From: a virus
Direction: 5' to 3' (one strand)
Virus record (IMG/VR): IMGVR_UViG_3300009537_000076
Location: 1-36,758 of that record
Length of the DNA: 36,758 nt
In this document: piece by piece, positions 7,617-16,154 of the stretch
How positions within the stretch are numbered: the first letter of the stretch is position 1
Layout: each line of letters opens with the position of its first letter
Translations under genes and position numbers: made by a program
The notes under the pieces: generated by a model
Database searches by the model: none
Told to the model about the DNA's origin: nothing
What the model saw: the letters and a program-made list of their open reading frames with translations, nothing else

Positions 7617-8492
7617 TCATTTAACTGATAAGAAAGTTTCTTTTGTTTTAATCCTCTTTGGCACAAAGATTCTTTTCATTTTATTGACGACTAATTGATG
7701 TTCAATTTCTTTACTATTTTTGTATTTCATTTCACAATCTAATAGAAATTCCTTAACCCCTCCCAATCCCTTTTTAGCAAAAACACTGCCAGCAACTTTG
7801 TATTTGTCGTTAAAATGATGTCCTGTATTATCTATCCATCTCTTTTTTGCCATGTGCTGATCTGCTTTATCAAAAATAGTTTCAAACTTACTCCGTTCTT
7901 TAATCTCATTTTCAGTCATTGGAACAATATCATAATCTACCTTCTTAGGGACAATAAGAATTTGAGCATAAGGCTCTGATTTTCTAAATATATGATATTG
8001 ACCGTCAGGTGGTATTTTAAAGACTATGAAGAATATACGAGACCACCACTCTGCCTGTATGTGTCCAGGAACAACACATGGCGTTGTATAAGACATATCT
8101 GTGAAATATTTAGGATGCGGCTCAAGTCTGACTACATATCCTTCAGGTACATTTAAATCTAAGGATGAAGTAAAACCATAATGACTGGGTGCAAAAGCTA
8201 AAAACGGTGGCCATTTAACTTCCATATTTGGTCTTTCTTTTTCAAAGTCTCCTTGAAATTCAACTTTCCCATTATTGTTAAATACTTTGCATTCAGTTTC
8301 AAAAGGATAGATCAATTCCAATCCATATGTTGATCCTTCTACAAAAGGTAGACAGTGCCAAGGTTGCGGTTTAGCTCCACTTCTATAGTCATGTGAATCT
8401 CCAGCCCATCCATCTTCGCCTATTTTTAATTTAATTTTTCTTGGAACTATCCCTTTATACCATGTGCGGTATTTCAGTGTAATTTTATCCAT
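7617..8492 (-). CDS. Conserved protein, possibly DUF6065-like, 291 aa
   Basis: The order of motifs resembles the uncharacterised DUF6065 family: a start with PQPWHCLPFVEGSTYGLEL, a SHYGFTSSLDLNVPEGY strand pair, then LEPHPKYFTD and TTPCVVPGHIQAEWW, and finally IFRKSEPYAQILIVP. The function of that family is not known to me. The C-terminal 90 residues are basic and helical (HMAKKRWIDNTG onward). It is transcribed against the structural genes on either side. The start is the first ATG; the upstream gap of 44 bases is shared with the gp15-like gene. DUF6065 membership is a moderate guess from pattern. Confidence 0.6.
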   Translation of the reverse strand: MDKITLKYRTWYKGIVPRKIKLKIGEDGWAGDSHDYRSGAKPQPWHCLPFVEGSTYGLELIYPFETECKVFNNNGKVEFQGDFEKERPNMEVKWPPFLAFAPSHYGFTSSLDLNVPEGYVVRLEPHPKYFTDMSYTTPCVVPGHIQAEWWSRIFFIVFKIPPDGQYHIFRKSEPYAQILIVPKKVDYDIVPMTENEIKERSKFETIFDKADQHMAKKRWIDNTGHHFNDKYKVAGSVFAKKGLGGVKEFLLDCEMKYKNSKEIEHQLVVNKMKRIFVPKRIKTKETFLSVK

Positions 8493-8512
8493 AGTACTCT
8501 TAAATAATCTAG

Positions 8513-8529
8513 TATAAATCTAAAGGAAG
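8513..8529 (+). promoter_or_regulatory. Late-type promoter element and ribosome binding site
   Basis: TATAAATC (8513-8520) matches the T4 late promoter TATAAATA at 7 of 8 positions. AAAGGAAG (8522-8529) is a good Shine-Dalgarno site 7 bases before the ATG at 8537. Confidence 0.55.
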
Positions 8530-8536
8530 CAACGTT

Positions 8537-9550
8537 ATGACGAATATGAAAGGTGAAAATTTAGAAAAGCATCTAACTGAGTGTCAACCAGCAGGAAATA
8601 ATCCGACGAATATTGATCCACCTCCCAAGGAATGTGAGGATGATAACTGGCCATCTCAAAAGAGAGTTTTAACTAATCCGCCTGATGCATGGACTGCGAG
8701 AAAAACCTTTAAAAAAGTAGGTCCTCCTTTTGGATGTGGTCAACACGCTTTATGTGATCCCATACAAACTGGTCAGATAGTTAATGATTTAGATACTCCA
8801 AATCGCCAAGTCATTTACCGATATGCTAAGGGTATCCGATGTGCTGACGAAGCAATGTGGGATATGTTTAAAAATGTAATTGTAATTGATGAAGAAGGTA
8901 AAGAACACATTGTTCCAATTATATGGGCAAGTCAAGAAAAAGCAGTTGCAGCTTTATTACAAGACAATGTAAGGAAGGATAACAGTTTAGTAGTTGACAG
9001 GATTAGATTGCCGATCATGTCTATTTGGAACAATTCAATCCAATTCGATCAATCACGGTTCACATATCAGCAAGCTTATTCATTAATGCCTTGGATTGAT
9101 CCAGAAGGTCAATTCGGATTTCATCAAAGAGAAAAATTCTGCAAGGATACTGTATTCGGAGTGACAAGGGGCATACCTGTTAATATTGGTTACACGCTTT
9201 ATGTTTGGACTTTATATCAAGAAGATATGAATCAAATATTAGAACAAGTTTTGTTAAAATTTTCTCCAGTTGCATACATAAGAATGAGAGGCGTTTGGTG
9301 GGAAGTTATTGTAACTTTAGATAGCACTGGCAACAATGCTGAACTGGAGCCAGGTGATGCTAAGATTAGGGTTTTAAAATATCAGATTAATATGACAGCT
9401 AAGACTTATATTCCACAACCTATTTTCAGAATTAAAGAACTCGAACCTTCATTATGTGAGCTCAAAAATGCTGGAGACGAAGAAACTCTAGCAATAGTAA
9501 AAAAACTTAAAAAGACCATAAAAGAATTCGAGGAAACAATAAATATTTAG
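8537..9550 (+). CDS. Tail completion / sheath stabiliser protein, T4 gp15-like
   Basis: The C-terminal 230 residues follow T4 gp15, the hexameric protein that caps the tail tube and sheath and docks to the neck. Matches include IVPIIWASQEKAVAAL (T4: RVPITYASKE), LPIMSIWNNSIQFDQSR, the diagnostic IGYTLYVWTLYQEDMNQI followed by LEQVLLKFSP (T4: YELSIFTRYEDDMFQIVEQI), and the strands ending NMTAKTYIPQP. About 90 N-terminal residues, Pro- and Cys-rich, are extra compared with T4. The start has a good ribosome binding site and a late-type promoter element. It is followed by the tail-tube genes, as expected for a tail module. Confidence 0.75.
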   Translation: MTNMKGENLEKHLTECQPAGNNPTNIDPPPKECEDDNWPSQKRVLTNPPDAWTARKTFKKVGPPFGCGQHALCDPIQTGQIVNDLDTPNRQVIYRYAKGIRCADEAMWDMFKNVIVIDEEGKEHIVPIIWASQEKAVAALLQDNVRKDNSLVVDRIRLPIMSIWNNSIQFDQSRFTYQQAYSLMPWIDPEGQFGFHQREKFCKDTVFGVTRGIPVNIGYTLYVWTLYQEDMNQILEQVLLKFSPVAYIRMRGVWWEVIVTLDSTGNNAELEPGDAKIRVLKYQINMTAKTYIPQPIFRIKELEPSLCELKNAGDEETLAIVKKLKKTIKEFEETINI

Positions 9551-9607
9551 AGACTGCAAACTTCTGAAAAGTAATTGGATATATAAGTGCAAAAAGGGAG
9601 AATGTAA

Positions 9608-10264
9608 ATGGCTTGTACACTAACTCTTGATACTGCTGACATCGGAGCCAATTGTCCCATTGATATGGGTGTTGGTCTCATAGGTGGTGATAGAATAATT
9701 TTTAAGAGAAAATTCCGATGGACATTTGAAATTGAGTTTTGTTGCAAGGAAGGTGAAACTCCCAGGGTAGTTGCAAAGGAATTTGTTAAAATAGGTGCCC
9801 GTCCATCAATTGAAATTGAAGAAGTAGAAATCAATTACTTAAACGGTAAGTTCTGGATTCCGGGCAAAGCAACCTGGCAAACCATTACAGTCACGTATTT
9901 TGACGTTTCTGGCGAAACTGGTCTTGCAGGTGTATCCACATTAAGCTTATTTGCTTGGATTGCCACTATTTATGATATTACCGATCCAGTTAGGCTGGAG
10001 ATGAACAGTTTACCAGAGTGTTACGAAGGGGTCGGTAGATTAATTTTATATGATGGTTGTGGTCATCCACTTGAAGGCTGGCTGTTGAAGAAGATGTGGC
10101 CAACAGCGGTTAACTGGGGAGACTTAGACATGGGAAGCTCAGAGGAAGTTACTGTTGAACTAACTCTTCGTTATAGCGAAGTTGAATATAGAAGTTTCTG
10201 CCCAGATACTTCTGTGGACAAATGTCCTTGCTGCGAGTGTCCAACAGGAAGCATTTGCTCGTAA
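9608..10264 (+). CDS. Tail tube protein, T4 gp19-like (copy 1)
   Basis: The 218-aa protein fits the T4_gp19 tail-tube family, whose hexamers stack to form the inner tube. It has the N-terminal strand FKRKFRWTFEIEFCC, the VKIGARPSIEIEEVEINYLN segment, ITVTYFDV before the long helix, LYDGCGHPLEGW, and the WGDLDMGSSEEVTVELTLRY end that defines the fold. It is longer than T4 gp19 (163 aa) through inner insertions and a Cys-rich tail (DKCPCCECPTG). AAGGGAG lies upstream of the ATG, and TATATAAG at 9580-9587 may be its late promoter. A strong terminator follows. Confidence 0.8.
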   Translation: MACTLTLDTADIGANCPIDMGVGLIGGDRIIFKRKFRWTFEIEFCCKEGETPRVVAKEFVKIGARPSIEIEEVEINYLNGKFWIPGKATWQTITVTYFDVSGETGLAGVSTLSLFAWIATIYDITDPVRLEMNSLPECYEGVGRLILYDGCGHPLEGWLLKKMWPTAVNWGDLDMGSSEEVTVELTLRYSEVEYRSFCPDTSVDKCPCCECPTGSICS

Positions 10265-10288
10265 CAAAATTATCGTATATTTATATTA

Positions 10289-10320
10289 TAAGGGTAGTGT
10301 TAAGTCACTACCCTTATTTT
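10289..10320 (+). terminator. Rho-independent terminator after tail tube gene
   Basis: TAAGGGTAGTG (10289-10299) pairs perfectly with CACTACCCTTA (10306-10316) over a 6-base loop, followed by TTTT. It separates the two tail-tube-like genes, which suits high expression of the first. Confidence 0.85.
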
Positions 10321-10335
10321 CTAAGATGAGGTTAT

Positions 10336-10974
10336 ATGGGAATTCCAATGGGATTCGCCCAAGATGAATGGGGCGATATCAACAAAACCTGTTTTAAGAG
10401 AAAGTTTCGTTGGAAATTTAAGATAAAAGATGTAATGGGCGAAGGTGTTTCTGCTTTACCTCACTATAAAGGAGCAAGACCTGGATTAAACTTCAGAGAA
10501 ATGAATGGCGAGCATCTCAACGAAACAATATTCTTTCCATCTAAACCTGAATGGAAGCAAATCCCGATGACCTTATACGATATTGTTAAACCAGATGAAA
10601 ACCCAGTATTTTCTTGGATCAAAAGAGCTTATAATCCCAAAAATTGTAGTGGTTGGTTTCCTGCTGTATCTCCAGAGTCACTGAAAGCAATCGCAACTCT
10701 TGAATTATTTGATGGTTGTGGTGAACTATTAGAAGTATGGACAATTGAACATGCATGGCCTCAAAATGCTGATTTTGGTGACTTAGAAATGAATAACAGT
10801 GAGATTGTTACAGTAGATGTTAATCTTAGATATGATAGAGCTTATATAACCTGTCCAACTACAGAAACTCCTATAAGTTTTATAACTGATGCAACTGACG
10901 CTTGTCCAACACCAATTTGTTCCCTAATTAACTTCCAAGCAGTTGATGCTCCAGACTTTTCGTTGGTGTGGTAA
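10336..10974 (+). CDS. Tail tube-like protein, T4 gp19-like (copy 2)
   Basis: This 212-aa protein is a clear paralogue of the gene before it: CFKRKFRWKFKIKD, YKGARPGLNFREMNGE, MTLYDI, LELFDGCGELLEVWTIEHAW and FGDLEMNNSEIVTVDVNLRY line up with copy 1. T4 itself uses tube-like paralogues at the tube base (gp48, gp54); this copy may have a similar special position, or form part of a mixed tube. It lies directly after the terminator of copy 1, so it probably has its own promoter or depends on read-through. Its last 47 bases overlap the 3' end of a convergent glycosyltransferase gene. Confidence 0.75.
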   Translation: MGIPMGFAQDEWGDINKTCFKRKFRWKFKIKDVMGEGVSALPHYKGARPGLNFREMNGEHLNETIFFPSKPEWKQIPMTLYDIVKPDENPVFSWIKRAYNPKNCSGWFPAVSPESLKAIATLELFDGCGELLEVWTIEHAWPQNADFGDLEMNNSEIVTVDVNLRYDRAYITCPTTETPISFITDATDACPTPICSLINFQAVDAPDFSLVW

Positions 10975-11755
10975 TACTTAAATCAACTTTCATAGCTTCT
11001 TTAATTGTTATGCCCAACTTGGCTGCTAAGACTCTAAAAATAGTATAATTATATTTTTGTTTTCTTTTAAATCCGTTATACCACTTTAGAACTTCCTCAA
11101 TTCTCCTTGGATTTACAGTATCTCCTCTGCCTCTTTTAATCTTTTGTCTTAATTCTGGTAAACTACGGTAAAAATAATGATTTAATTGAATTTTACTATA
11201 CAAAGGTCTTGAGTATGACCCTAATACTTTATTTTTTAATTCATTTACACAATATTTATTATTTTTAAACCCCCAAGAGTGTGGTGTTAGTGGTCTAATC
11301 ACATCATCTAATTTAACAATACATTTAACATGACTATTTGGCGACGACATTAAAGATTTTTTTATTTGTGATTTATTTTTTTCATCACCCATTCCAAACA
11401 TAATCCAATTAATTGCTAAACCACCAAATTGAGAATACTCAGTCATGAAGTAATTTAAATCGTAAGGTGGAGTACTTGGCACAATAAACTCATCAACATC
11501 AATAAAAGCACAATAGTTATAGTACTTAGAGAAGCGTTTTATGAAATCTTGATATGCTGCAAGTTGGACTGCCCTTCCAGGAAATTTGTATATATTGACT
11601 TTTGAATGAACAATATTTATAGAGTTGCCATTGTTATAGATGTGAATTTCTTTAATACCAACTAGAAGATGCCAATTTATCCATTCTGATATATAAGCAG
11701 GTTTTTCATTTTTAATTATTGCACAAATAGCTATGTTTTTTTTAGGTTTAAGCAT
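10928..11755 (-). CDS. Glycosyltransferase, GT-A type (Glyco_tranf_2_4 / GT92-like)
   Basis: The 275-aa protein starts with the hallmark of this family: CAIIKNEKPAYISEWINWHL, then GIKEIHIYNNGNS, then AAYQDFIKRFSKYYNYCAFI and DVDEFIV at about residues 88-95, where the DxD metal motif would bind the nucleotide-sugar. It probably transfers a sugar to a virion protein, DNA or the host envelope; the acceptor cannot be told. About 25 C-terminal residues overlap the end of the tail-tube-like gene. Two further glycosyltransferase-like genes lie within 5 kb, which suggests a modification cluster. Confidence 0.75.
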   Translation of the reverse strand: MLKPKKNIAICAIIKNEKPAYISEWINWHLLVGIKEIHIYNNGNSINIVHSKVNIYKFPGRAVQLAAYQDFIKRFSKYYNYCAFIDVDEFIVPSTPPYDLNYFMTEYSQFGGLAINWIMFGMGDEKNKSQIKKSLMSSPNSHVKCIVKLDDVIRPLTPHSWGFKNNKYCVNELKNKVLGSYSRPLYSKIQLNHYFYRSLPELRQKIKRGRGDTVNPRRIEEVLKWYNGFKRKQKYNYTIFRVLAAKLGITIKEAMKVDLSITTPTKSLEHQLLGS

Positions 11756-11765
11756 TTAAACCTAG

Positions 11766-11990
11766 TTACAACTCTTTCAGTATATTTTTGCAAGCTTCTA
11801 AAGCATCTTCCAATTGCTTTGTTTTCCATCCCAATATTCTGCAAGCACCACTTTTATTCAATCTTGATTTCTTTGTGTAACACTTTTGCTCATTAGACAA
11901 TAAAATATCAACTAATTCACTATATCCTGCATCCTTTAATTTCTGAATCATTTCTTGTTGCTCAATTATATCTGTAAAACTTTTAGTCAT
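11766..11990 (-). CDS. Hypothetical protein, 74 aa
   Basis: A small helical protein. The second half (SRLNKSGACRILGWKTKQLE) looks like a helix-turn-helix, in which ACRILGWKTKQLEDAL would be the turn and recognition helix, so it may bind DNA; this is only a pattern. The start is the first ATG; TATAATATAAG lies a few bases upstream on the minus strand and may be its promoter. It lies between a glycosyltransferase and a homing-type nuclease, all on the minus strand. Confidence 0.5.
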   Translation of the reverse strand: MTKSFTDIIEQQEMIQKLKDAGYSELVDILLSNEQKCYTKKSRLNKSGACRILGWKTKQLEDALEACKNILKEL

Positions 11991-12021
11991 ATCTTATATT
12001 ATAAAATTAGCAATTAAAAAA

Positions 12022-13191
12022 TCAAGGCATATTATTAATGAAACTTATTAATAAGCTTTTTATATTTTTAAACTCCCAATATGGAATTTCTAATAAAGGA
12101 ATTTTATTATCTTTACAATATTGTCGTTTAATTTGATCATTTATTTGTGTTGCAGCTAACTTTTTTTTGCCTTTAGGAGAATTATACATTATTTTATAAT
12201 GGTGCCTTCCTTGATATTCTATTACAGCTATAACTTCTCCATAGTTTATTATGGCAAAATCAAAAGGCAGCAGACGTTTGTTTAAGCAATTTTTGAACTT
12301 ATATTGTGGAATAAAACTTAAATCCATTTCTGCCAATATTTTTTTGATCATTTTTTCAGCATATGATGAACGACATAAAGGACAACTGTCTCCTCTCGTT
12401 CTTGCATATATTTTTGTCTGCCATTCGTGTCCCTCACTGCATTTCCACCATACTTTCTTGTTCGAAGCATAAGTTACTTGCGATGGAGTGATGTTATTTT
12501 TATCATAATTCCATTCTTTTATAACGTCTGGGTGAGTTGTCATTAAGCAATTAGAATTAACGACTTTTTTGCCTAAACAACAGGGACATCCTGTTTTTAA
12601 AACAGTCCTGTTATATACAGAACACTTCCATTTGTGATCATAAGCTCGCTTACATTTCCACCAAACTTTCTTTCTGCTTGTATAAACCACATCAGCAGGA
12701 TTTATACCATTATTTTCAATATAATCCCATTCCTTAAGTAAATTTAAACACTTATTAATAAGTGAATTATCTAGAGATGCTCTTTGATTGCTGCAATAAG
12801 GACAACCAGTACCAGTTTTATCTCTTCTGCCTTCCGTCCTGTGTCTTATCATGGTTTGCCATTCATGGCCTTGATTACATTTCCACCATACCTTCTTTCC
12901 AGATTTTGGTGATGTAGCATATGGGTCTAAACTATTTTTCTCGTAATTCCAGTCATTGAGTAAATGAGGGTATTTACTGCCAACGGAATCTTCTCTTAAA
13001 AATTTCTTTCCAGTACAAAAAGGACATCTTGCTCCTTTTCTTCTTGAAAAAATCCTTGCTTCCCATATATGGGCTTTGTCCTTCTGGCATTGCCACCATA
13101 CCTTTTTTGCAGAAGATTCAGAAAAGTCACTCAATTTTAGGTTGCCGTTTTTCTCAAAATGCCATTCTAGCTCTAAAACATTGCTTATCAT
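12022..13191 (-). CDS. EDxHD (Vsr-like) nuclease with four zinc-ribbon repeats
   Basis: The 389-aa protein carries four treble-clef repeats of the DUF4379 type, each with a KKVWWKC core, a HEW or HKW motif and a CPxC knuckle (near residues 29-59, 99-133, 174-205 and 245-273). The C-terminal 110 residues are a Vsr-like nuclease with residues matching the EDxHD set: E279 in YAEKMI, D311 in PFDFAI, H330/H331 in QGRHHY, and D352 in NDQIKRQYC. Such proteins (the I-Bth0305I type is the known model) are free-standing homing endonucleases; the zinc repeats would read the DNA. It is complete, with lower GC than the rest. Confidence 0.75.
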   Translation of the reverse strand: MISNVLELEWHFEKNGNLKLSDFSESSAKKVWWQCQKDKAHIWEARIFSRRKGARCPFCTGKKFLREDSVGSKYPHLLNDWNYEKNSLDPYATSPKSGKKVWWKCNQGHEWQTMIRHRTEGRRDKTGTGCPYCSNQRASLDNSLINKCLNLLKEWDYIENNGINPADVVYTSRKKVWWKCKRAYDHKWKCSVYNRTVLKTGCPCCLGKKVVNSNCLMTTHPDVIKEWNYDKNNITPSQVTYASNKKVWWKCSEGHEWQTKIYARTRGDSCPLCRSSYAEKMIKKILAEMDLSFIPQYKFKNCLNKRLLPFDFAIINYGEVIAVIEYQGRHHYKIMYNSPKGKKKLAATQINDQIKRQYCKDNKIPLLEIPYWEFKNIKSLLISFINNMP

Positions 13192-13211
13192 ACACTAATA
13201 TAGTAACGTAA

Positions 13212-13772
13212 TTAAAATTTTTCATTTATTTTTGAGAAATTATTTTTGTTCAGCTTGTTTTGAATCATAGCTTTTTCCAGCTTGTTTATTAAATGGTCTT
13301 GATATTTTCTTTTCAATTCGTTATAATTGCGAGCGGTTCTATAAAGCTGTCTAAAGTGGTTAAAAATGCAAGTTGTCATATAGTTAAATGCTTTTCCTTT
13401 ATTTTTATCAAACTTATCTATTTTCTCGAAACAAATCATGACTCCTTCCTGTATAGCATCATCTATGTCTATCAGGTTAAACTTGGCATACTTAGCTAAA
13501 TTTTCTGACAATATATAAAAATTTACAGCAAGTTGTTTCTTTAAATCATCAAAATTATTTAATTCTGAATTGTAATCTCTGACTTTATTATCGAGTTTTA
13601 GTCTGATCTTTTTGTTTTTCGCATATGACTGTCTCAAATCCTCTAATAACAGTTCATACCTAACTTTCAGCTGTTTTGATTTTTGGAAGTTTATAATTAC
13701 TTTTTCGAAAAGCTCATTGTTTAAATACTCTGTGGTCAACACGCTCCAAGATAGAAAAAAGGCACATATCAA
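13212..13772 (-). CDS. Late-transcription sigma factor, T4 gp55-like
   Basis: The region DIDDAIQEGVMICFEKIDKF, with FDKNKGKAFNYMTTCIFNHF and RQLYRTARNYNELKRKY after it, has the pattern of sigma region 2 (promoter -10 recognition and core binding), as in T4 gp55, the small sigma that directs RNA polymerase to late promoters. The N-terminal half is a charged helical stretch. At 186 aa it is the size of gp55 (185 aa). The frame opens at TTG 13772; an alternative TTG (VLTTEYLNN region) has GGAG just upstream and may be the real start. TATAAATA-like elements elsewhere in the window would be its targets. Confidence 0.65.
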   Translation of the reverse strand: MICAFFLSWSVLTTEYLNNELFEKVIINFQKSKQLKVRYELLLEDLRQSYAKNKKIRLKLDNKVRDYNSELNNFDDLKKQLAVNFYILSENLAKYAKFNLIDIDDAIQEGVMICFEKIDKFDKNKGKAFNYMTTCIFNHFRQLYRTARNYNELKRKYQDHLINKLEKAMIQNKLNKNNFSKINEKF

Positions 13773-13799
13773 TTTCTTTTCTTTCTTGCGAGCTTATAT

Positions 13800-14669
13800 T
13801 TATTCAGTTTCTTCTATAATTAGCTCCTTTTTCCATGCCATTATTCTTTCAAGTGCTTCTTTTCTTGCTTCTCTAAACCATACTTTCGCTTGTTCGAAAT
13901 AATGAGGGCTATAAAGTTTCCCAGAGGTATAACTCCTTATATGATCAATATTCTCATCAACCTGTCTAGCAAAATTCTGTTCTGACCCTATTAAATAAGG
14001 TTTAATCTTATGATATCTTAGTATATAATTGCCTAAAATTTCAGTATCTGGCCAATTTGGCTTCAATGGGCTAGGTTTATAATCCTTGATATTATACATA
14101 TTACACAATCGTCTAAGACTCCACCCAAAACCAATTTTGTCCATAGTCGGCATATGATAGAGAGTTGCAGTATGTGAAACCATTCCTTTCCAATCATTAT
14201 GTGCCCTTGGACTCATTTCATAGCCCACCACTGGAGAATCTTTTTCTTTAGATAAATTCACTAAATTTTCCAAAAAATCACGTTTTCTCAAAAAGCAGTC
14301 TGCATGGGTAGCAAAAATATATTCGGTTCTGCAAATGGCAAAGGCGGCATCCATAGCCATAGCAGGAAAATCAGAAGGATGTAAAACGCCATTTAATCTA
14401 AGGAAATGAACTTCACAATCGTCCGCTTGAAATTTTTGCATTCTTTCAAATTGTTCACCCATACTTCCAGTATCAATTAGCAAAATATAAGGTTTTTCAG
14501 TTTGTAATCTTAATAGTTCTATACATATCTCAATGGTTTCTGAACTGTCAACACAAGGAATTGCAGCACTAATTTTATAATTCCAAGGCTTTTTATCACA
14601 ACTTCCTTCCCAAGGCTGCTTAGTGGTATTAATTCCTTCTCCGCGAAGAGGTGCTATATCTTTTTTCAT
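13800..14669 (-). CDS. Glycosyltransferase family 2-like protein, 289 aa
   Basis: After about 30 extra residues the protein has a GT-A fold start: YKISAAIPCVDSSETIEICI, LLRLQTEKPYILLIDTGS, then AMAMDAAFAICRTEYIFATH with ADCF in the place of the DxD motif (HADCF), near residue 120. Later parts (GFGWSLRRLCNMYNI, KPNWPDTEILGNYIL) suit the acceptor side. It resembles phage-encoded glycosyltransferases of unknown substrate. The divergent start is 19 bases from a plus-strand gene at 14689. It probably works with the other two transferase-like proteins nearby. Confidence 0.7.
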   Translation of the reverse strand: MKKDIAPLRGEGINTTKQPWEGSCDKKPWNYKISAAIPCVDSSETIEICIELLRLQTEKPYILLIDTGSMGEQFERMQKFQADDCEVHFLRLNGVLHPSDFPAMAMDAAFAICRTEYIFATHADCFLRKRDFLENLVNLSKEKDSPVVGYEMSPRAHNDWKGMVSHTATLYHMPTMDKIGFGWSLRRLCNMYNIKDYKPSPLKPNWPDTEILGNYILRYHKIKPYLIGSEQNFARQVDENIDHIRSYTSGKLYSPHYFEQAKVWFREARKEALERIMAWKKELIIEETE

Positions 14670-14688
14670 TTTAAACTATCTTCTATAT

Positions 14689-14883
14689 ATGAACAATCCA
14701 GTTCAATCTTTTTTAAGCCTGATAGAAAACCCTTTAATTCCTAAGTTTTATAGGGAACTATCAGAATATTATGACAAAAAAGGAGAAGAGAATATTTCTT
14801 CCGCTTTAAGTAATTTAATTGAGCTAAAGTTTAACAAAAATGATACAAACACTCAAAATAATTTTATTAGTGGAGAACGATGA
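14689..14883 (+). CDS. Hypothetical protein, 64 aa
   Basis: A short acidic, helical protein starting MNNPVQSFLSLIENPLIPKF. I chose the ATG at 14689 over longer in-frame starts because those lie within the divergent glycosyltransferase gene. Its 3' end overlaps the next gene by 44 bases in another frame, which indicates coupling. The function is unknown; a TPR-like helical pair is possible (YRELSEYYDKKGEENISSAL), matching the TPR end of the next protein. Confidence 0.5.
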   Translation: MNNPVQSFLSLIENPLIPKFYRELSEYYDKKGEENISSALSNLIELKFNKNDTNTQNNFISGER

Positions 14884-15802
14884 GGCACTGTTACCAGAAA
14901 CTTTAGACTCAATAATTCCTCTACAGCCAGATATTGTAATTGGAAATCTGACTAATAAAACTTTAGACATCTGTAGAAACTATAAGATAAATATACTCAG
15001 AATTAAATTTAAAAGCAGAGCAGAAGCTTGCAATAAACTAATAGAAACTACAGAAGGAAATTGGTTCTTTTACCTACAGCCAGGAGAAGTACTAATTCAA
15101 GGATATGATGAAATTCGAGAGGTAATATCTAATAATGAAACAAAAACTTATAGTATAAACATATTGCAATCTGATATTATCACCAAACAACCTAGATTAT
15201 GGAATAAATCGCAAAATCTATATTTCAAAAACCCTGTTTTTGAAAAGTTAGTATGCAATAATTCTAGTTATTTAGATGTAATTCTATATTCTAATTTACA
15301 AAGAAATGATTTAAAGACTAGTAGAATAATTGAAGATTGGGAAAAAGCGAATCCTTTTGATGCTGAGCCATACTATTACAAAGCATTCATAAAGCTCCGT
15401 GAAAAAAAGTTTGAAGAGTTTAAGCTATTAGCTAACAGGTATTTGTTTAAAAATACTAATAACAATACAATGGCATTGAGTATGATTAGGTACTATTTGG
15501 CTATTATCGAATGGTTTAATTATAAGAATTTCCGAAAATCTATTGAGAATTTAATTCATTGTTTAACTGTAAATCCACTTATGGCTGAATATTGGTGTTT
15601 GTTAGGAGATATTCATGTTGATTGCAATGAATTTGAAAAAGCAATTAGTTTTTATGAAAATGCAATAATTCTAGGAAGTCATAGGCTTAGGGAAGATCAA
15701 TGGCCCATGCAGATTACAAAGTACAAAGAATATCCCGAGGAGATGAAACAAAAATGCAAAAAATTACTTGAAAATAAATCTAATTATAATCCAATTCGTT
15801 AA
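14840..15802 (+). CDS. Glycosyltransferase-like protein with C-terminal TPR repeats
   Basis: The N-terminal 110 residues look like a degenerate family 2 glycosyltransferase: LKIILLVENDEALLPETLDS, then IVIGNLTNKTLDICRNYKIN, and GNWFFYLQPGEVLI in place of a DxD-containing strand (no DxD is seen, so activity is doubtful). The C-terminal 150 residues are TPR-like, with AEYWCLLGDIHVDCNEFEKA and ISFYENAIILG as the best repeat. The layout resembles bacterial GT2-TPR proteins. It overlaps the small gene before it and ends 23 bases inside the convergent gene at 15780. Confidence 0.65.
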   Translation: MIQTLKIILLVENDEALLPETLDSIIPLQPDIVIGNLTNKTLDICRNYKINILRIKFKSRAEACNKLIETTEGNWFFYLQPGEVLIQGYDEIREVISNNETKTYSINILQSDIITKQPRLWNKSQNLYFKNPVFEKLVCNNSSYLDVILYSNLQRNDLKTSRIIEDWEKANPFDAEPYYYKAFIKLREKKFEEFKLLANRYLFKNTNNNTMALSMIRYYLAIIEWFNYKNFRKSIENLIHCLTVNPLMAEYWCLLGDIHVDCNEFEKAISFYENAIILGSHRLREDQWPMQITKYKEYPEEMKQKCKKLLENKSNYNPIR

Positions 15803-16154
15803 TGACAACGGTAACTTCGTCTTGCCACCTGGCCATTTGCACCTGCTTTCTCCCTGGTGCAAGTTCCTTCAATTTATTTTCCAATTCATCAACATGACAA
15901 TTTATTACGTGCCAATGGTTTTCCATAAGTGGTGGTAACTCAATATCTGGATTGATAATATCTTTTCCTGGATAAAATTCCTTTAGCTGTTTTACTCCAT
16001 ACTTTAGAATTTTTCTATAGATGGATATATTGCAAGGGCATCCTGGATTTTGCTCATATTTAGCTATATCTTCTTTAAGTTCGAGTGGAAGTGATTGCCT
16101 AAATTTAGCATCTCTTAATGCGTTTTTAACTTCCTGAATTGAAACTTTCTTCAT
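15780..16154 (-). CDS. Conserved hypothetical protein, 124 aa
   Basis: Function unknown. The protein has a helical start (IQEVKNALRDAKFRQSLPLE), a CPC motif in YEQNPGCPCNISIYRKILK, and a beta-rich end with ARWQDEVTVVINELDYN. I recall the CPCN-x-YRKIL pattern from T4-like phage hypothetical proteins but cannot name a family. It overlaps the upstream zinc-ribbon gene by 29 bases and the convergent gene by 23 bases, so it is the last gene of a coupled minus-strand group that begins at 17067. Confidence 0.6.
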   Translation of the reverse strand: MKKVSIQEVKNALRDAKFRQSLPLELKEDIAKYEQNPGCPCNISIYRKILKYGVKQLKEFYPGKDIINPDIELPPLMENHWHVINCHVDELENKLKELAPGRKQVQMARWQDEVTVVINELDYN

